The notes below the pieces were generated by a model, which saw only the letters and a list, made by a program, of their open reading frames with translations, was not told where the DNA came from and did not search any database. From Cryptomeria japonica (taxonomy: Eukaryota; Streptophyta; Pinopsida; Cupressales; Cupressaceae): a stretch of DNA of 64,000 nt. Within the stretch, counting starts at the first letter, position 1. The number at the start of each line of letters is the position of its first letter. Positions 44,581 through 56,541 of this stretch are shown piece by piece. The stretch spans positions 24,200,406 through 24,264,405 of the forward strand of contig NC_081409.1 of the NCBI RefSeq assembly GCF_030272615.1, given 5' to 3'. A program made the translations under genes and the position numbers.

Positions 44581-44590
44581 TTTATATAAA
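44581..44590 (-). promoter_or_regulatory. Probable SEC13 TATA box
   Basis: TTTATATAAA, about 157 bp upstream of the SEC13 ATG, leaving room for a 5' leader of about 125 bp. It is self-complementary, so the strand is assigned from the gene. Confidence 0.55.
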
Positions 44591-45399
44591 TGTAATAATG
44601 AAATTCCTATATTCATCATTTATATATTTTGATTAATTAAGAATAATTATATTTTGAATTAAAATTCTTTCTTTTATTACTATATTTTTTTTTTATGAAT
44701 AGCAACAATTTGCATTAATTATAGATTAAAGTACATTATTCACAAAAAAGATAGGGGGATACAAGATCACCCCTCAAAATTCATACGGGCATAACTCGAA
44801 GAATCTAGAGAGCACGGGCAAAGTCCAGAGACAAAATAACAATAACAACAATAAAAGTCGCTAAGCAGCTAAAGCAGTGGCCGAGGGTTGCAAAGGGGGA
44901 TCTTTGTCCTCCTTGGGTCCCCATACATCAACGAGGCCAAGATTGTCATCCAGGAGGGACCAACTCTCATCACACAACAACTTCCTCCTTGTCTTCATCT
45001 TTGCGAGGTGGAGAGATGGCTAGATCAAGGCGCAAGAATAGCTTGGCCAAACTGGGCTAACCATTGTCCCCTCCAGAAATAGGCCAACCATTGGCACCTC
45101 CAGTTGGCGAAGCCACACCACCCCAACCCCAACTGACGGTAAAATGCTCGCGGACAAGGGAGGAGGAGCGCCACCTGTTGAAATCTCAGCCATCATCAGA
45201 GTGGCGATGAGTTTGTGATCGCGGGGTCTAGGAATGATGAGCGGAGGAGCTTCAACCATGTCGGTGACCGCGGGCAGGAGACCGATCCTAAGAAGTCGAG
45301 GTGTTAGGAGGCACTCTAGCAAACATACAAGGAGCATTATCCCAATGCTCTAGAAGTTACTAGAGGTAGGCCACTTCCAGATCAACCTTATATGTTTGC

Positions 45400-46500
45400 A
45401 CTTTAATCTAGAGCAAAACATTGTTAGAGATACATGCTTTATCATAAAGTGAGACCTTAACATCAAAAGAGTTGTGAGAAAAAATAACAGCATTTTTGTC
45501 TTTCAAAAGAGCAAAAAGAATCTCCACCCTAAAAGCATGCCAAATTTGAGAGAATTTAACGGGGAAGCTAGGGGGGTCCCCTAGAAGGGCCATATGCCAA
45601 GAAAAAGCTGCGGGATTGAAAGACCGAAAAAAATCATGAATCCAACTCCAAAAGGCTTGAGTGCATAGATACAAAACTAAAATAGGTGTATGAAAGATTT
45701 AGGTTGCCCACAGAAGGGACAAAATGGGTCAAGAATACCCAAATGTTTTAGGTGAGCGCCCAAAGGCAAGCCTTGGAAAAGAATGCACTAGGTAAAATGG
45801 GCAAGCTTGGGTTCAATAATAATAGACCAAATCAAAATGAATCTTCGTCTCCATGTGCTTGGAGAAGACTAGAGATGCCAATGTCGGTTTATAATTGACA
45901 CCATGGGAAGATGCAGAGAGCCAACGGTAACCTAGGCGAGGCTTGTAATTGTAAAAAGCAGTCATGGGTTACCATTGCCAGTCCTTCCACCAAGGTTTCA
46001 TTGAGTGAATACCTAACTTGTGTAGCATATTCAAAGGCAGAGCCAACACAACCAAATAAAACATCTATCAATTTGGTTAGATGAGTTGATACTGAGCTTA
46101 CATATCTTCCCGAGAGCGAATGTTCATAGTGACCCAAAAAGAGAGATCCTGAGGGGTACAAATGCCACACCTATGAAAGTGCATGGCACGAACCCCAAGG
46201 ACTCTGGCCAAAGAAATCCCTTGAAACTACATGAGAGGAGACCACCATATGTTATGTTGATTGAAAGAGAGCCCATCTCTAAAACCAAAACCGTTCCAAC
46301 AAAGTCAGGGCTTAACAACTTCCCAGGCATGCTAGATACTTTTGGCAACAAAAGTGCCTTCAATTTGAATGACCTCTTTCATAACCATAAGGGTTTGAAA
46401 TCTTATCCCCTTCCAATAAGGGTGCTTCACTGGATGTCTTGAAGAAATACAATGCCTAAGAAGAACCGTACAGGCCTCCGTGATAGAAACCATACATATG
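45400..46500 (-). pseudogene. LINE 3' coding part with zf-RVT domain
   Basis: A CPFCGQPKS word near 45725-45695, followed by FGVGFMIFFGLSIPQLFL, matches the zinc-finger domain at the C-terminus of plant LINE reverse transcriptases. The region 46500-45890 gives broken helical pieces of the connector. Confidence 0.75.
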
Positions 46501-47472
46501 ACCCATTTAGCACAAAGAGCAAGACCTTGCTTCTAGGTGGAGAGCAACCCGAGCCCACCTAAGTCTCTCAGGAGACAACAAAACTCTCAGGACACTCTAT
46601 GAAAGCTAGTGTGAGAGGCCAAAGAAGCCCATAAGAAGTCTCACAAGAGCTTTTCCAGTTTTTGGTAAGAGGCTTTTGAAGGAGCCCAGCACGATGAGTA
46701 ATACACATGAGTGGCGGCAAGGATCTTAGAGAAAATTTGAAATTTCCCTGTAAGCGAAAACAGCTTGGTGATCCAAGGTGAGAAGTTTTTCTCAATTCTA
46801 GTTAGAACTGTATTCCAAAGATCCATTGGAAACTCCTGAAAAGCAAAGGGGATGCTTAGGAATCTGAATATTTCTCCACAACCAATCCACTTTTAGCTAA
46901 ATTGGAGAATCCATGAGGGATCTAGAAGAAAGGATTGTCAATAGTTTGAGGTTTTATACCATTGGATAACATACCTAGAGGCCAGACAAAAGGTATCAAA
47001 GTAGTGGAAAGCCTCTCACACATTTTGCTCATCCTCAATAAGAGTAAAAAAAGAGCCATTGACAAGCTGTGAAAGGGAATCGGGTAGGGCAATCCCTCTG
47101 ACTCTTCCTGTCGAATAGCATTGGCTAAAAGATACCCAAACCTTATTTTGCTAGAACATATGAAGAGGGAGCCAAGGGAAACTCTAGCAAATGGATCTAT
47201 GAAGGCCAAAAATAGAGGATTGGCGACCTTTAATGGTGATGCACGCAGAAGCATCATCGAAGAGCATGTTGACAGACTGGATAAAATGAGATCCAAAGCC
47301 AAGCACCTAAAGCATGGCAAGGATAAAGGGCCACTCGATTAGGCTTTGGCAAAGTCAATATTAACAAAATAACATTTTTCTTCAACTTCCTAGCCCATTC
47401 CATACCCTCCTAGACAACAATTATGTTGTCAAGGATAAAGTGAGACTTGATGAAGCCAACTTGCTTGGGACG
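46500..47472 (-). pseudogene. LINE reverse transcriptase, C-terminal part
   Basis: From 47472 downward: QVGFIKSHFILDNIIVV and EGMEWARKLKKNVILL (fingers), LGFGSHFIQSVNMLF, the ASACITING segment, RGIALPDSLSQLVNGSFFTL at the catalytic site (the usual ADD is lost in a deletion), then DTFCLASRYVIQWYKTS. These occur in several frames. Confidence 0.88.
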
Positions 47473-49815
47473 TGTTGGTTGAAAATTTTGCAAACTAGGA
47501 GAGGTTACAAAATTGTGGTTTCAACCATAGCAAAATGAGATTAAATCTCTCCTAACTTCTAAGGGAAGGCTCCCCTTGTGATTCAGCACTCTACCTCTCT
47601 AAAATAAGATACAAGTTTCAACTTCTAATCTAATTTCGATGGTACATCATCCTATCCTCGTTTTTCAAAATAGATGTTATTCTTTTCCTCTTTTTTCAGG
47701 AAATAATTTACAATATAGAGCGGCAATAGTTCTTACAATTTCACTGTTACAAATTAACTTAGAAAGCAAGAATGATACAATATGGATAAGGAAAGAAGCA
47801 AAGTTTCTATAAAGGCACAAAGTCCTTTGTTGCTTCTGCGAGACTGGAAAGAGTGCTTAAGCTCAAAATCTTAAAACTCATTGTTGTCATATCAACCTTT
47901 TAACAAATACTACTGTAACCCAATGTGTTAAATAATAAAATCAAAGTAAAGCACAAAGTCTTCATTCTGACACCTAATTACACTTTCGATAATATTTTTC
48001 TAAAATGATAATATGAAGCTTAAAGTCCTCAAGTTATGATTTCCTTTTCCAAGATGACACAATAAAGCACAAAGTCTTCAAAGTGTTACGTTAATATATT
48101 TCAGCTAACTTTAACTTGAAAATATCAGTATGAAGCACAAAGTCTTCACAATGATATCACATTCACCAATTCCTAATTCTATTAACAAGAGCTGAAATAT
48201 GGCACAAAGTCCACAAACCAACAATTGCCTCTACTCTTTAACAATATCTTCTCAACCACACCTTTACTTGAGCAAAATAAGAATTTATAATGAAAATGAC
48301 ATAAGAACACTCTCTCACCATAAACCACAAATGAATCCAACACAAAGTTTGGATGCCAAAGATTTCTTGTTATTTCATCAAGTTTGTCAAATCATAATAG
48401 GAATACAAATTTTCACTTTTTCTCTTCACTTCGGCAGAGTTTTGGCATATAGATTAAAGATTCTAGATCCAAAAAGATCAAGGAAGATAGATCCTCAAAG
48501 ATCCTTATTACAATGAAAATCCTCATATATAGAGGAGAGGTGCAACATGAATCTAGGAAAGTTGCAACTAATTTGTGACCAAGTCAAAGGTAGTGTTCGA
48601 TTTGACTTAGGACATGTGCAAGTTCTGGATGCAAAAAATTGAATACAAAATGATAGTTGAGGTGTCAATTGAGATTACAAAATGACACTAGGCTAGAGAT
48701 GCATAAAAATGACTTTTGGAGCCTCGTCTTGTTCATCATTATCTCTATTTTTCTTCAAAAAACCTTCATATTGTCTCAAGGTGGCTTGTATTTCACAGTC
48801 ATCCGGTCCCAATGTGTTGAATCTAGTATCTGGAGTGGAGTTGCAGAAATGGATTTGAAGAATTCCTAGAGTTGGACAAAAAAGACCAAAGATGTGGTTC
48901 ATGAAGTGCATTTCCGACTTATAAGTCCAATTTGCATTTGGGAAGGGTCAACAATCATATAGGTGCATATCAAACTTACAAGTTTGAAATGCACTTATGC
49001 AAAAAAACAAAGGAAAGAAACTATCTTTGGTGTGAAGCGGAGTTATAACCCTGATTTACACCTAAGAAAGAATCATGGTGCAAGTCAGGGTTACAACCCT
49101 GATTCGCACCAACTCTTAGCACTTGGAAAAAAATGCAAAAGGAAAATGGTGTCGGTTGGGGTATAACCCCAACATACACCGTTATAGGGAGACTTGATGT
49201 AGATCGGGTTTATAGCCTTGATATACACTGTTGGGTAAGGCCTCGGTGTAGGTCGGGGTTACGGCCTCGACATGCACCATTTTGAGAGGACTTAGTGTAG
49301 GTTGGGGTTACGGCCCTGATCTACACTAGAATGGGCAGACTTGGTGCAAGTCAGGGTTATAACTCTGCCTTGCACTAGAAAGGGAGAACTTGATGTAAGT
49401 CAGGGTTGTAACTCCGACTTGCAACAAAATGAAAGGACTTGGTGTAGGTCGAGCTTATAACCTTGACATGCACCAAAAACATGACTTGGTTATGAAGTGG
49501 TATAAATTGGGGTTACAAACCTGATTTGCACCAGACCTTAAAAATGTGAAAGGAAGTGTAATTTTGGTTTGTAACCTCGATTTACACGTGTGCGCATAAA
49601 AGAGGTGCAATTCACGTTTGTGAACCTGATTTACACTAAAACAAAAAAACTAACTTAAAAGACCCAAAAAATGACTAGAACCTCTGAATTGAGAATCGAG
49701 CGTCCTAAATCATGCATGAGGGGAAATGAATACCACCTCAATAAGCATGCTTAGAGCACATGGGCTACAAATTCGACAAAATTTGTAGCTATTGTCCTCA
49801 TTTTTGGTTGGCTCT
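47473..49815 (-). repeat. 3' LTR of the nested gag-only element
   Basis: Matches 51914-54240 at roughly 90 percent by eye. It contains a series of GCACAAAGTCTTCA words (47812-48215) and an array of 12 imperfect palindromes (49028-49637). The right edge is uncertain. Confidence 0.87.
49028..49637. repeat. Array of 12 tandem imperfect palindromes, 3' LTR copy
   Basis: Units of about 50 bp, each a self-complementary stretch of about 34 bases (GGTGTAGGTCGGGGTTA paired with TAACCCCGACATACACC in consensus) plus a variable spacer such as attttgagaggactta. Arms of about 17 bases differ within units, yet the pairing pattern persists in all. Confidence 0.92.
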
Positions 49816-50242
49816 AACTGGGGAACTTCCTTCAATCACTGGAATAATTGAAGGGAGAAGAATCCAGAACTCTAAGTGCCAAGTTATCATCCATTAGGCT
49901 ACAAAGTCAAGCAACAAAAGATATAAAAGACAAGAAGGATGAAAAGACTTACCTAAAAACAACCTATTGAAACAAGACTCAACTTTCTGCAATTGTACTT
50001 ATTGGAAAGGGAAACTAACCTAACGTAAAGACAAACCAACAACAAGAAATCCTTCAAATGAATCCATTAACTGGTATTCCAAAGTAGCTATCTTTCTTCA
50101 GCAAGGTGTCATGTTTGACATGATCATAGACCGTTAAGTGTAGATGTAGCATGATCAATAGTACAATGAGATGATGCACTGCTTCTTGGAAGAAATTAAC
50201 AAATGAACTTTCCTCCTCAAGCTGATCATATGTAGTGTTGCT

Positions 50243-51780
50243 CTAGAGTGGATCAATGAATTTTGATTTCTCTTGCTCAACTGTAAATGCATGCTTGATT
50301 TCATGTTCATATGTGTCCTCATGTCCAGGTTCAAGTGTGACTTTTGACATCTTGTTAGCTTCCAACCAAGCTAGATGTCTTATAGGACATCCTCTTGATA
50401 TGACAATCTCTGACCTCTTCTTTCCTATTGTGCCTTTATCAACTAATTCTTTAACCACAACCTCATGTTGAGTGGAATGAGTTTCCTCTTGTGATCCAAG
50501 TGAAAACATGGCTGCACTACTTGCTTCATCATGTTGTTCACAAACTTCAAATTTGGGATAATTGTCATCAAGAATTGAGCAAAACTCCTCTATTATGCTT
50601 GTGAAAAGGTCTTCATCAAGTTCCTTGGTAGTTCTTTCATGCATAATATGTTCAATTTAATGACCTTGAAATATAGATGCTTTCTTCTCATCTTGTTTAC
50701 TTTGAATGGTACCTTCATGCATATTCATCTTTTCACATCTCATGATGTGATGATCCTCCTTTACTGACACTTTGGCAAAGTGACTTTCATCACCTTGTTG
50801 TGTATTGCCCATGTTATCTTTCTCAACAACTCCTTGATAATGCATTGACCAGATATGAGAGTCGCCAACTATGTCTACTTCCTCCTTTTGGAAGAGATTA
50901 GCAAGACCACTTTGTTTAGATTCAGAGTTCTCTACTGTCGTACTTGCTGGTGGTGCCTCAAGTACAAGCTTTTCTAGTGGTGATGGAAGCTCATTTTGGT
51001 TCCTTGCATCATAATTAGAAGCAATATTTGGATAAGTCCTTGGGATATCTTTGTAAGAGATAAAATAATAACCTTGTGATAACTGCTTCTTAAGGGTTAA
51101 CACTTCATTATCTAGCCTCTGCACCATAGGATCTGTTCTATAGGTAGAAAATGATTCCAAAGGAGAATTTTCTGTAAACCCATTTGGCTCTATCTTTATT
51201 TTACCCGCAAGGATAAGATCATCTTCAACCTCAACTACTAGGGTTTTTGCAACTACAAGGTCTCTCAGAATTGCCCTTCTCAACAAGAAACTCACCTTAG
51301 GAAACTGAGAGTTGATGAAGAAGCACTTCAAATATTCAGTAGTGGGTTGAGCCACCGTTGGAATTCTATTAGACAACTTGTTAAATTTAGCAACAAACTC
51401 CCACATGGGTTCATGTAGTTCTTTTTTCATTTGAGTCAATTGTGCTAACAATGCATGAGCACTTCTGTAGGCTTGAACCTCTCTTCAAACTTTGTTTTGA
51501 GTGTTTGCCAATTAGTGATGGTTTGTGGTGCAAGATGGTAGAACCAGTCAATAGAAGCACCTTGGAATGTTTTAATCAATAATCTCATTGAAACATCTTC
51601 ATGTTCAACTCCAAGAACACCACATACAATGTAGAAAGCAACAATGTGTTCATTTGGATGTTGTTTTCCATCTCCATAAAACTTGGTAATATTCTTCTGT
51701 GAGCCATCAAGAAGAGCATGTAGTGGTGGAGTTAGACTCAATGGACCAAAAGCATTCCCCCAAGGACCTTGGGAAGCCAT
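50243..51780 (-). pseudogene. Gag-like protein of the nested element
   Basis: Read from 51780: GPLSLTPPLHALLDGSQKNI, TKFYGDGKQHPNEHIVAFYI and GASIDWFYHLAPQTITNWQT are the capsid-like gag domain. It continues after a break at 51445 (MKKELHEPMWEFVAKFNKLS) into a long acidic part ending at 50243. A stop separates the parts near 50650. No zinc knuckle and no DSG, YVDD or DDE motif was found in any frame, so the element depends on a partner. The tail is Glu/Lys-rich and not recognised. Confidence 0.85.
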
Positions 51781-51889
51781 TTTACATGTCCTTGGTGAAA
51801 ACTTGACAAATTACAAGAAAAGAAATTACAATGAATAGGATATTGGTATACTTCAACCAAAAGCATGAGGCCTTTGGATGCATATCGTA

Positions 51890-51907
51890 TCCCCGACAGA
51901 GTCACCA
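51890..51907 (-). promoter_or_regulatory. Primer binding site of the nested element
   Basis: Minus strand TGGTGACTCTGTCGGGGA, six bases from the LTR end. It is not the initiator-Met type; it is like the TGGCGACTC sites of some Ty3 lineages. The tRNA was not assigned. Confidence 0.7.
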
Positions 51908-51913
51908 AAAAAG

Positions 51914-54240
51914 TGTTGGTTGAAAATTTTGCAAACTAGGATAGTGTACGAAATTGTGGTTTCAACCACAATAAAATGATATTTAATCTCTCCTAATTTC
52001 TAAGGGAAGACTCCCCCTATGATTCACTACTCTACCTCTCTAAAATAAGATACAAGTTTCAACTTCTAATCTAATTTGGGCGGTACATCATCCTATCCTC
52101 TTTTTTCAAGATAGATGTTATTATTTTCCTCTTTTTTCGAGAAAGAATTTATAATATAGAACAACAATAATTCTTACAATTTCTCTGTTACAAATTAGCT
52201 TAGAAAGCAAGAATGATACAATATGGATAAGGAAAGAAGCAAACTTTCTATAAAGACACAAAGTCCTTCATTGCTTCTCTGGAATGGGAAAGAGTACTTA
52301 AGCTCAAAGTCTTAAAACTCATTGTTGTCCTATCAACCTTTTAACAAATACTACAGTAACCCCATGTCTTAATTAAGAAAATCAAAGTAAAGCACAAAGT
52401 CTTCAATCTGACACCTAATTACACTTTAGATAATATTTTTCTGAAATGATAATATGAAGCTCAAACTCCTCAAGTTATGATTTACTTTTACAAGATGACA
52501 CAATAAAGCACAAAGTCTTCAAAGTGTTACCTTACTATATTTTAGCTAACTTTAACTTGAAAATATCAATATGAAGCACAAAGTCTTTACAATGATATCA
52601 CATTCACCAATTCCTATTTCTATTAACAAGAGTTGAAATATGGCACAAAGTCCACAAACCAACAATTGCCTCTACTCTTTAACAATATCTTCTCAACCAC
52701 ATCTTTACTTGAGAAAAATAAGAATTTATAATGAAAATAACATAAGAACACTCTCACCATAAACCATAAATGAATCCAACATAAAGTCTGGATGCCAAAG
52801 CTTTCTTCTTATTTCATCAAGTTTGTCAAATTGCAATAGGAACACAAAGTTTCACTTTTTCTCTTCACTTCAAAAAAGTTTTGGCATATAGATTAAAGAT
52901 TCTAGATCCAAAAAGATCAAGAAGATAGATCCTTAAAGATCCTTATTACAATGAAAATCCTCATGTATATAGAGGAGAGGTGTAGCATGAAACTAGGAAA
53001 GTTAAACAGCTAATTTGTGACCAAGTCAAAGGTAGAGTTCAATTTGATTTAGGACACGTGCAAGTTCTGGATGCAAAAAATTGAATACAAAATGACACTT
53101 GAGGCATCAATTGAGATTATAAAATGACACTAGGCTAGAGATTCATAAAAATGACTTTTGGAGCCTTGCCTTGTTCATCATTGTCTCCATTTTTCTTTAA
53201 GAAATTTTCATATTGTTGCAAGGTAGCCTACATTTCACAATCATCTTGTCCCAATGTGTTGAATCTAGCATCTGGAGTGGAGTTGCAGAAATGGATTTGA
53301 AGAATTCCCAGAGTTGGACAAAAAAGACCAAAGATGTGGTTCATGAAGTGCATTTCAGACTTATAAGTTTGATTTGCATTTGGGAAGGGTCAACAATCAT
53401 ATACCTATGTAAAAAAAGGGAAAGAAATTATCTTTGGTGCGAATCAGGGTTATAACCTTTATTTACACCTGAGAAAGAATCATGGTGCAAGTCAAGGTTA
53501 CAACCCCAATTAGCACCAAATCTTAGCACTTGGAAAAAAACACAAAAGGAAAATGGTGTGGGTTGGGGTTATAACCTTGACATACACCGTTATAGGTAAA
53601 CTCGATGTAGATCGAGGTTATAGCCCTAATATACACCATTGGGTAAGGCCTTGGTGTAGGTCGGGGTTACGACGTCGACATGCACAATTTTGAGAAGACT
53701 TAGTGTAGGTTGGGGTTACAGTCCCGATCTACACCAAAATGGGCAGACTTGGTGTAGGTCAGAGTTATAACTCCGCCTTGCACCAGAAAGGGAGAACTTG
53801 GTGTAAGTTGGGGTTGTAACTCCAACTTGCACCAAAATGGGAGGACTTGGTGTAGGTCAGTCTTATAATCTCAACATGCACCAAAAATAGGACTTGGTTA
53901 TGAAGTGATGTAAATCAAGGTTAAAAACCTGATTTGCATTGGACCTTACAAATTTGAAAGAAAGTGTAATTCGGGTTTGTAACCCTGATTTACACTTGTG
54001 TGCATAAAAGAGGTGTAATTGGATTTGTAAACCCGATTTACACCAAAACACAAAAACTAACTTAAGAGACCCAAAAAGGACTAGAACCTCTGAATTGAGA
54101 ATCAAGGGTCCTAAATCACACATGAGACCCAAAATGAAGACTACCTTGAAAAGCGTTCTTAGAGAACATGGGCTACAAATTGGATAGAAGTTGTAGGGGT
54201 TATCTTGTTTTTGTGACATAGCCAAAAATGAGGACAACGT
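51914..54240 (-). repeat. 5' LTR of the nested gag-only element
   Basis: Same content as the other LTR: periodic GCACAAAGTC words (about 52255-52660) and the palindrome array (53435-54044). Confidence 0.87.
53435..54044. repeat. Array of 12 tandem imperfect palindromes, 5' LTR copy
   Basis: Same length (610 bp) and order of units as at 49028-49637. Well-paired examples: GGTGTAAGTTGGGGTTGT with its partner ending CAACTTGCACC, and GGTGCAAGTCAAGGTTAC with its partner. Confidence 0.92.
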
Positions 54241-54700
54241 GACACACAATCTGAGGAAGCAGATGTCTAATTTTCAAAGCCAAAGATTTGGAAATCATTT
54301 TGTACAAGAAATTAAGGAGAGTGATAGGCCGCTAGTTACAAATCTCCTCCTTTAGGTATAAATTTAATATTTTCCCTTGTTAATTAATTGTCCTAAAGAT
54401 CGGTTCCAAAAAGGTTATTGATAGACTTTAAGCAAGTCAAGACCCACACAATACCACAAGGCTTTATAAAATTCACAAGGAAAACCATCACAACCAATAT
54501 ATTTATCATTAGCCATAGAAAAACTACTTCCTTGAGATCATCAATGGTGAGCATTTGATCACAGAAAGCTCTTTGGGCCTCTGACAACTGAGAAGGCACA
54601 ATAAAGAGGCAATCTTGAAGAGCTTTGTCACTTTCCAGAGAGGGGCATAAGTAGTAAAAACCTTCTCATAATGGTTCACAAATGCTCACAAGATATTCAG
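54241..54700 (-). pseudogene. LINE reverse transcriptase, N-terminal part
   Basis: On the minus strand: LSEAQRAFCDQMLTIDDLKE, a GCDGFPCEFYKALW segment, and at the end TKMISKSLALKIRHLLPQIV, the segment that in LINEs directly precedes the VGFIKS motif found at 47472. Confidence 0.88.
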
Positions 54701-54989
54701 TAGCTCAAAGAGAACCATGTGGCCCTTCATAATGTGCATAATATTGCGTGAGGAATGATGGGCTCAAAAAGTTGAAAAAATTCTTTAGAGGCGCAATCTG
54801 CCACCTTAATCCTGTGAATTTTATCCTTAATCTAAGCACCACAGGCTGCATAACTATCAACAACTTGCTTCTAATGGTGAAGTTCTACAACCTGGACCTG
54901 GAGAGCATGAGAGAAAGGGTTGGCACACAAATCCTCCACGTCATGATGGAGATTTGCAACAGTGGCTTCATATGACCAACAATAGAAAA

Positions 54990-55900
54990 TGGCAAGTTGT
55001 CGACCATAAATTCTGAGGAAATGAGTCATGCACTCGATAGCCCCATTCCACCAGTCAATCTACCTATGAGATTGAGTTGCACAACTTTCAAGATTCTAAA
55101 CCCATTGAATGTGATCCACTATGGAGGGATGACTTAGCAAATAAGTGTTAAACAAAATTCTTAGGTGGGTGAATAGTACTAACTTTCCAAACAATATTAA
55201 ATTGTATGGGAAAGTGGTTTGACAAGGTGATGTCAGAGAGAAGCTTAACCGGGAGATCATAACAGATCTCAAAAGAAAAGAAAGATTGTGTCTTAATCAT
55301 GGCATGATCAAGTTATTTAAAATTTTTGTCAGAGCCATCCCAAAAATTACTCCACACATGCCAAACACAATTGGGACAACGGTGGTCTGTATTGGGGTCA
55401 TAAAGGGCCAATTTATTTCTCATATAAAACCACTCTTCTTGCTCGCCAATTGTCCAATGAAAAGGAATTAAACCCTCCTTTCTAGAGGCAACTTCCACCA
55501 CATTGAAACCACAACACAAAACCTAAGTAGTAGGTGGTAGAGAATCAAAAAGCCACCACCATAGACAAGATCTCTCAACAACATCATTGGAAGCATAAAC
55601 ATTAATGATCTCGAAAGAATGATTGTCCATAGACAAAAGGATCTAGACCACTTGTTGAGTAAGATCCGAACCATGCACCACGATGCAAGACTGCTAACAT
55701 GTCGCAAGAAAAGTAACAACACCTCCCTGACCCGCTTCATGCTTTGAAGCAAAAACTAGGCTAGCTGACCAAATAACATGACATGCAACATCCATGAGAA
55801 ATGAAGAAATTTTAATTTTATGAAGGAAAAGAATATCTAAACCAAGAAATATTTGTCATGTATCCCTCACAAAATACTTCCCAGTGGGGTCAATAAGACC
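54990..55900 (-). pseudogene. LINE AP endonuclease domain
   Basis: Broken frames give EIINVYASNDVVERSCLWWW (55620-55560), CCGFNVVEVASRKEGLIPFH (55520-55460) and EEWFYMRNKLALYDPNTDHR (55440-55380), followed by a WDGSDKNFK and LDHAM segment. These are conserved blocks of the LINE endonuclease that nicks target DNA. The catalytic His near the end is not identified. Confidence 0.85.
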
Positions 55901-56275
55901 ATGAACATTCCATGATAAGAAATTCATAAATAAATTTATTACATGTTATCCTCATCCTCGAGAGAGGATAAACTATTTTATAAGAATTTTGAATTGTTTT
56001 GAAGACCAAAGTGATGAACTCAATGTTTTCCAAGAGCATGACCACCATCTGTATTGTGCCTAGAATGGTTGCACAAGCGAAGAGAGTAGTGGGTTGACCT
56101 AAAACTACTATTGTTGGGGAGGGGTGCGAAACCAAACAGGGTGAGTACCACTATCACGAGCCAAGTCCTTCCTCTAAGAAATAGAGTTTGAAATAATATA
56201 TTGGGTGGATGGTTTGGGATGTGATTATGCATACGACTGTACTAGTTTCTTTTCTAGTTGCAGCTATGGCTAAGA

Positions 56276-56518
56276 CTACGAAGCAACAATAGCCGGTTGT
56301 TTCTGAGAACCCGTAGTATGATTTCCTTTGTGGCTGAGAGTAATCCAACTCTCTTCAATTTTAGCAGGCTTTGAAGACTGAGAATGTTTAGGCTCTTTTG
56401 AGGGAGACTTCACCTTGGGGGAAGCCAAAGGACAATCCTTAATCTTGTGTTCCGAAGATTGACAACAAAAATAAGTATTCGATAGAGTCAAGTAAAGCAC
56501 CTTTTGGGTGTGACACAA
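56276..56518 (-). pseudogene. LINE ORF1 end with zinc knuckle
   Basis: YFCCQSSEHKIKDC resembles C-x2-C-x4-H-x4-C with the first Cys changed to Tyr. A Lys/Ser/Pro-rich tail follows, as in plant LINE ORF1 proteins. The N-terminal part of ORF1 is missing beyond the junction at 56542. Confidence 0.7.
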
Positions 56519-56541
56519 ACCACCAATATAAATATCAATAG

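Larger units (their letters stand above)
47473..54240 (-). mobile_element. Gag-only LTR retrotransposon with long LTRs, nested in the LINE
   Basis: Two similar LTRs of about 2.3 kb (47473 to about 49815, and 51914 to about 54240) enclose a 2.1 kb internal region. Both start TGTTGGTTGAAAATTTTG on the plus strand, which is the LTR 3' end on the minus strand. The primer site on the minus strand is TGGTGACTCTGTCGGGGA (51907-51890), next to the 5' LTR (51914-54240). The internal region encodes only a gag-like protein (51780-50243). No pol domains are present, so it is non-autonomous. LINE reading is compatible on both sides. The outer edge near 54240 is uncertain by about 20 bp, and I could not settle the target duplication. 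Confidence 0.87.
44686..56541 (-). mobile_element. LINE (non-LTR retrotransposon) relic split by an LTR element
   Basis: Minus strand: ORF1-end zinc knuckle (56518-56276), AP endonuclease (about 55900-55000), reverse transcriptase (54700-54241, continuing at 47472-46500), zinc-finger RT-associated domain (about 45800-45500) and a poly-A tail (poly-T at 44686-44696 on the plus strand). The reading is badly broken. The insertion of a 6.8 kb LTR element between 47472 and 54241 splits the reverse transcriptase just before its VGFIKSHFILDN motif. The 5' end is cut by an LTR-like repeat at 56542. The 3' tail lies about 100 bp upstream of the SEC13 TATA box. Confidence 0.92.

Noticed and set aside
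46086-46442. Plus-strand open frame of 118 codons
   Set aside because: It is antisense to the LINE reverse transcriptase relic.
49028-49637. Palindromic repeats that could suggest a CRISPR or a bacterial repeat cluster
   Set aside because: The spacers are themselves related, the array is part of an LTR, and it is duplicated in the partner LTR.
54200-54245. Target duplication of the LINE-nested element
   Set aside because: Candidate words on the two sides (ggacg, cacgt, tgtcc) do not match convincingly, and the LTR outer edge is uncertain, so none is claimed.
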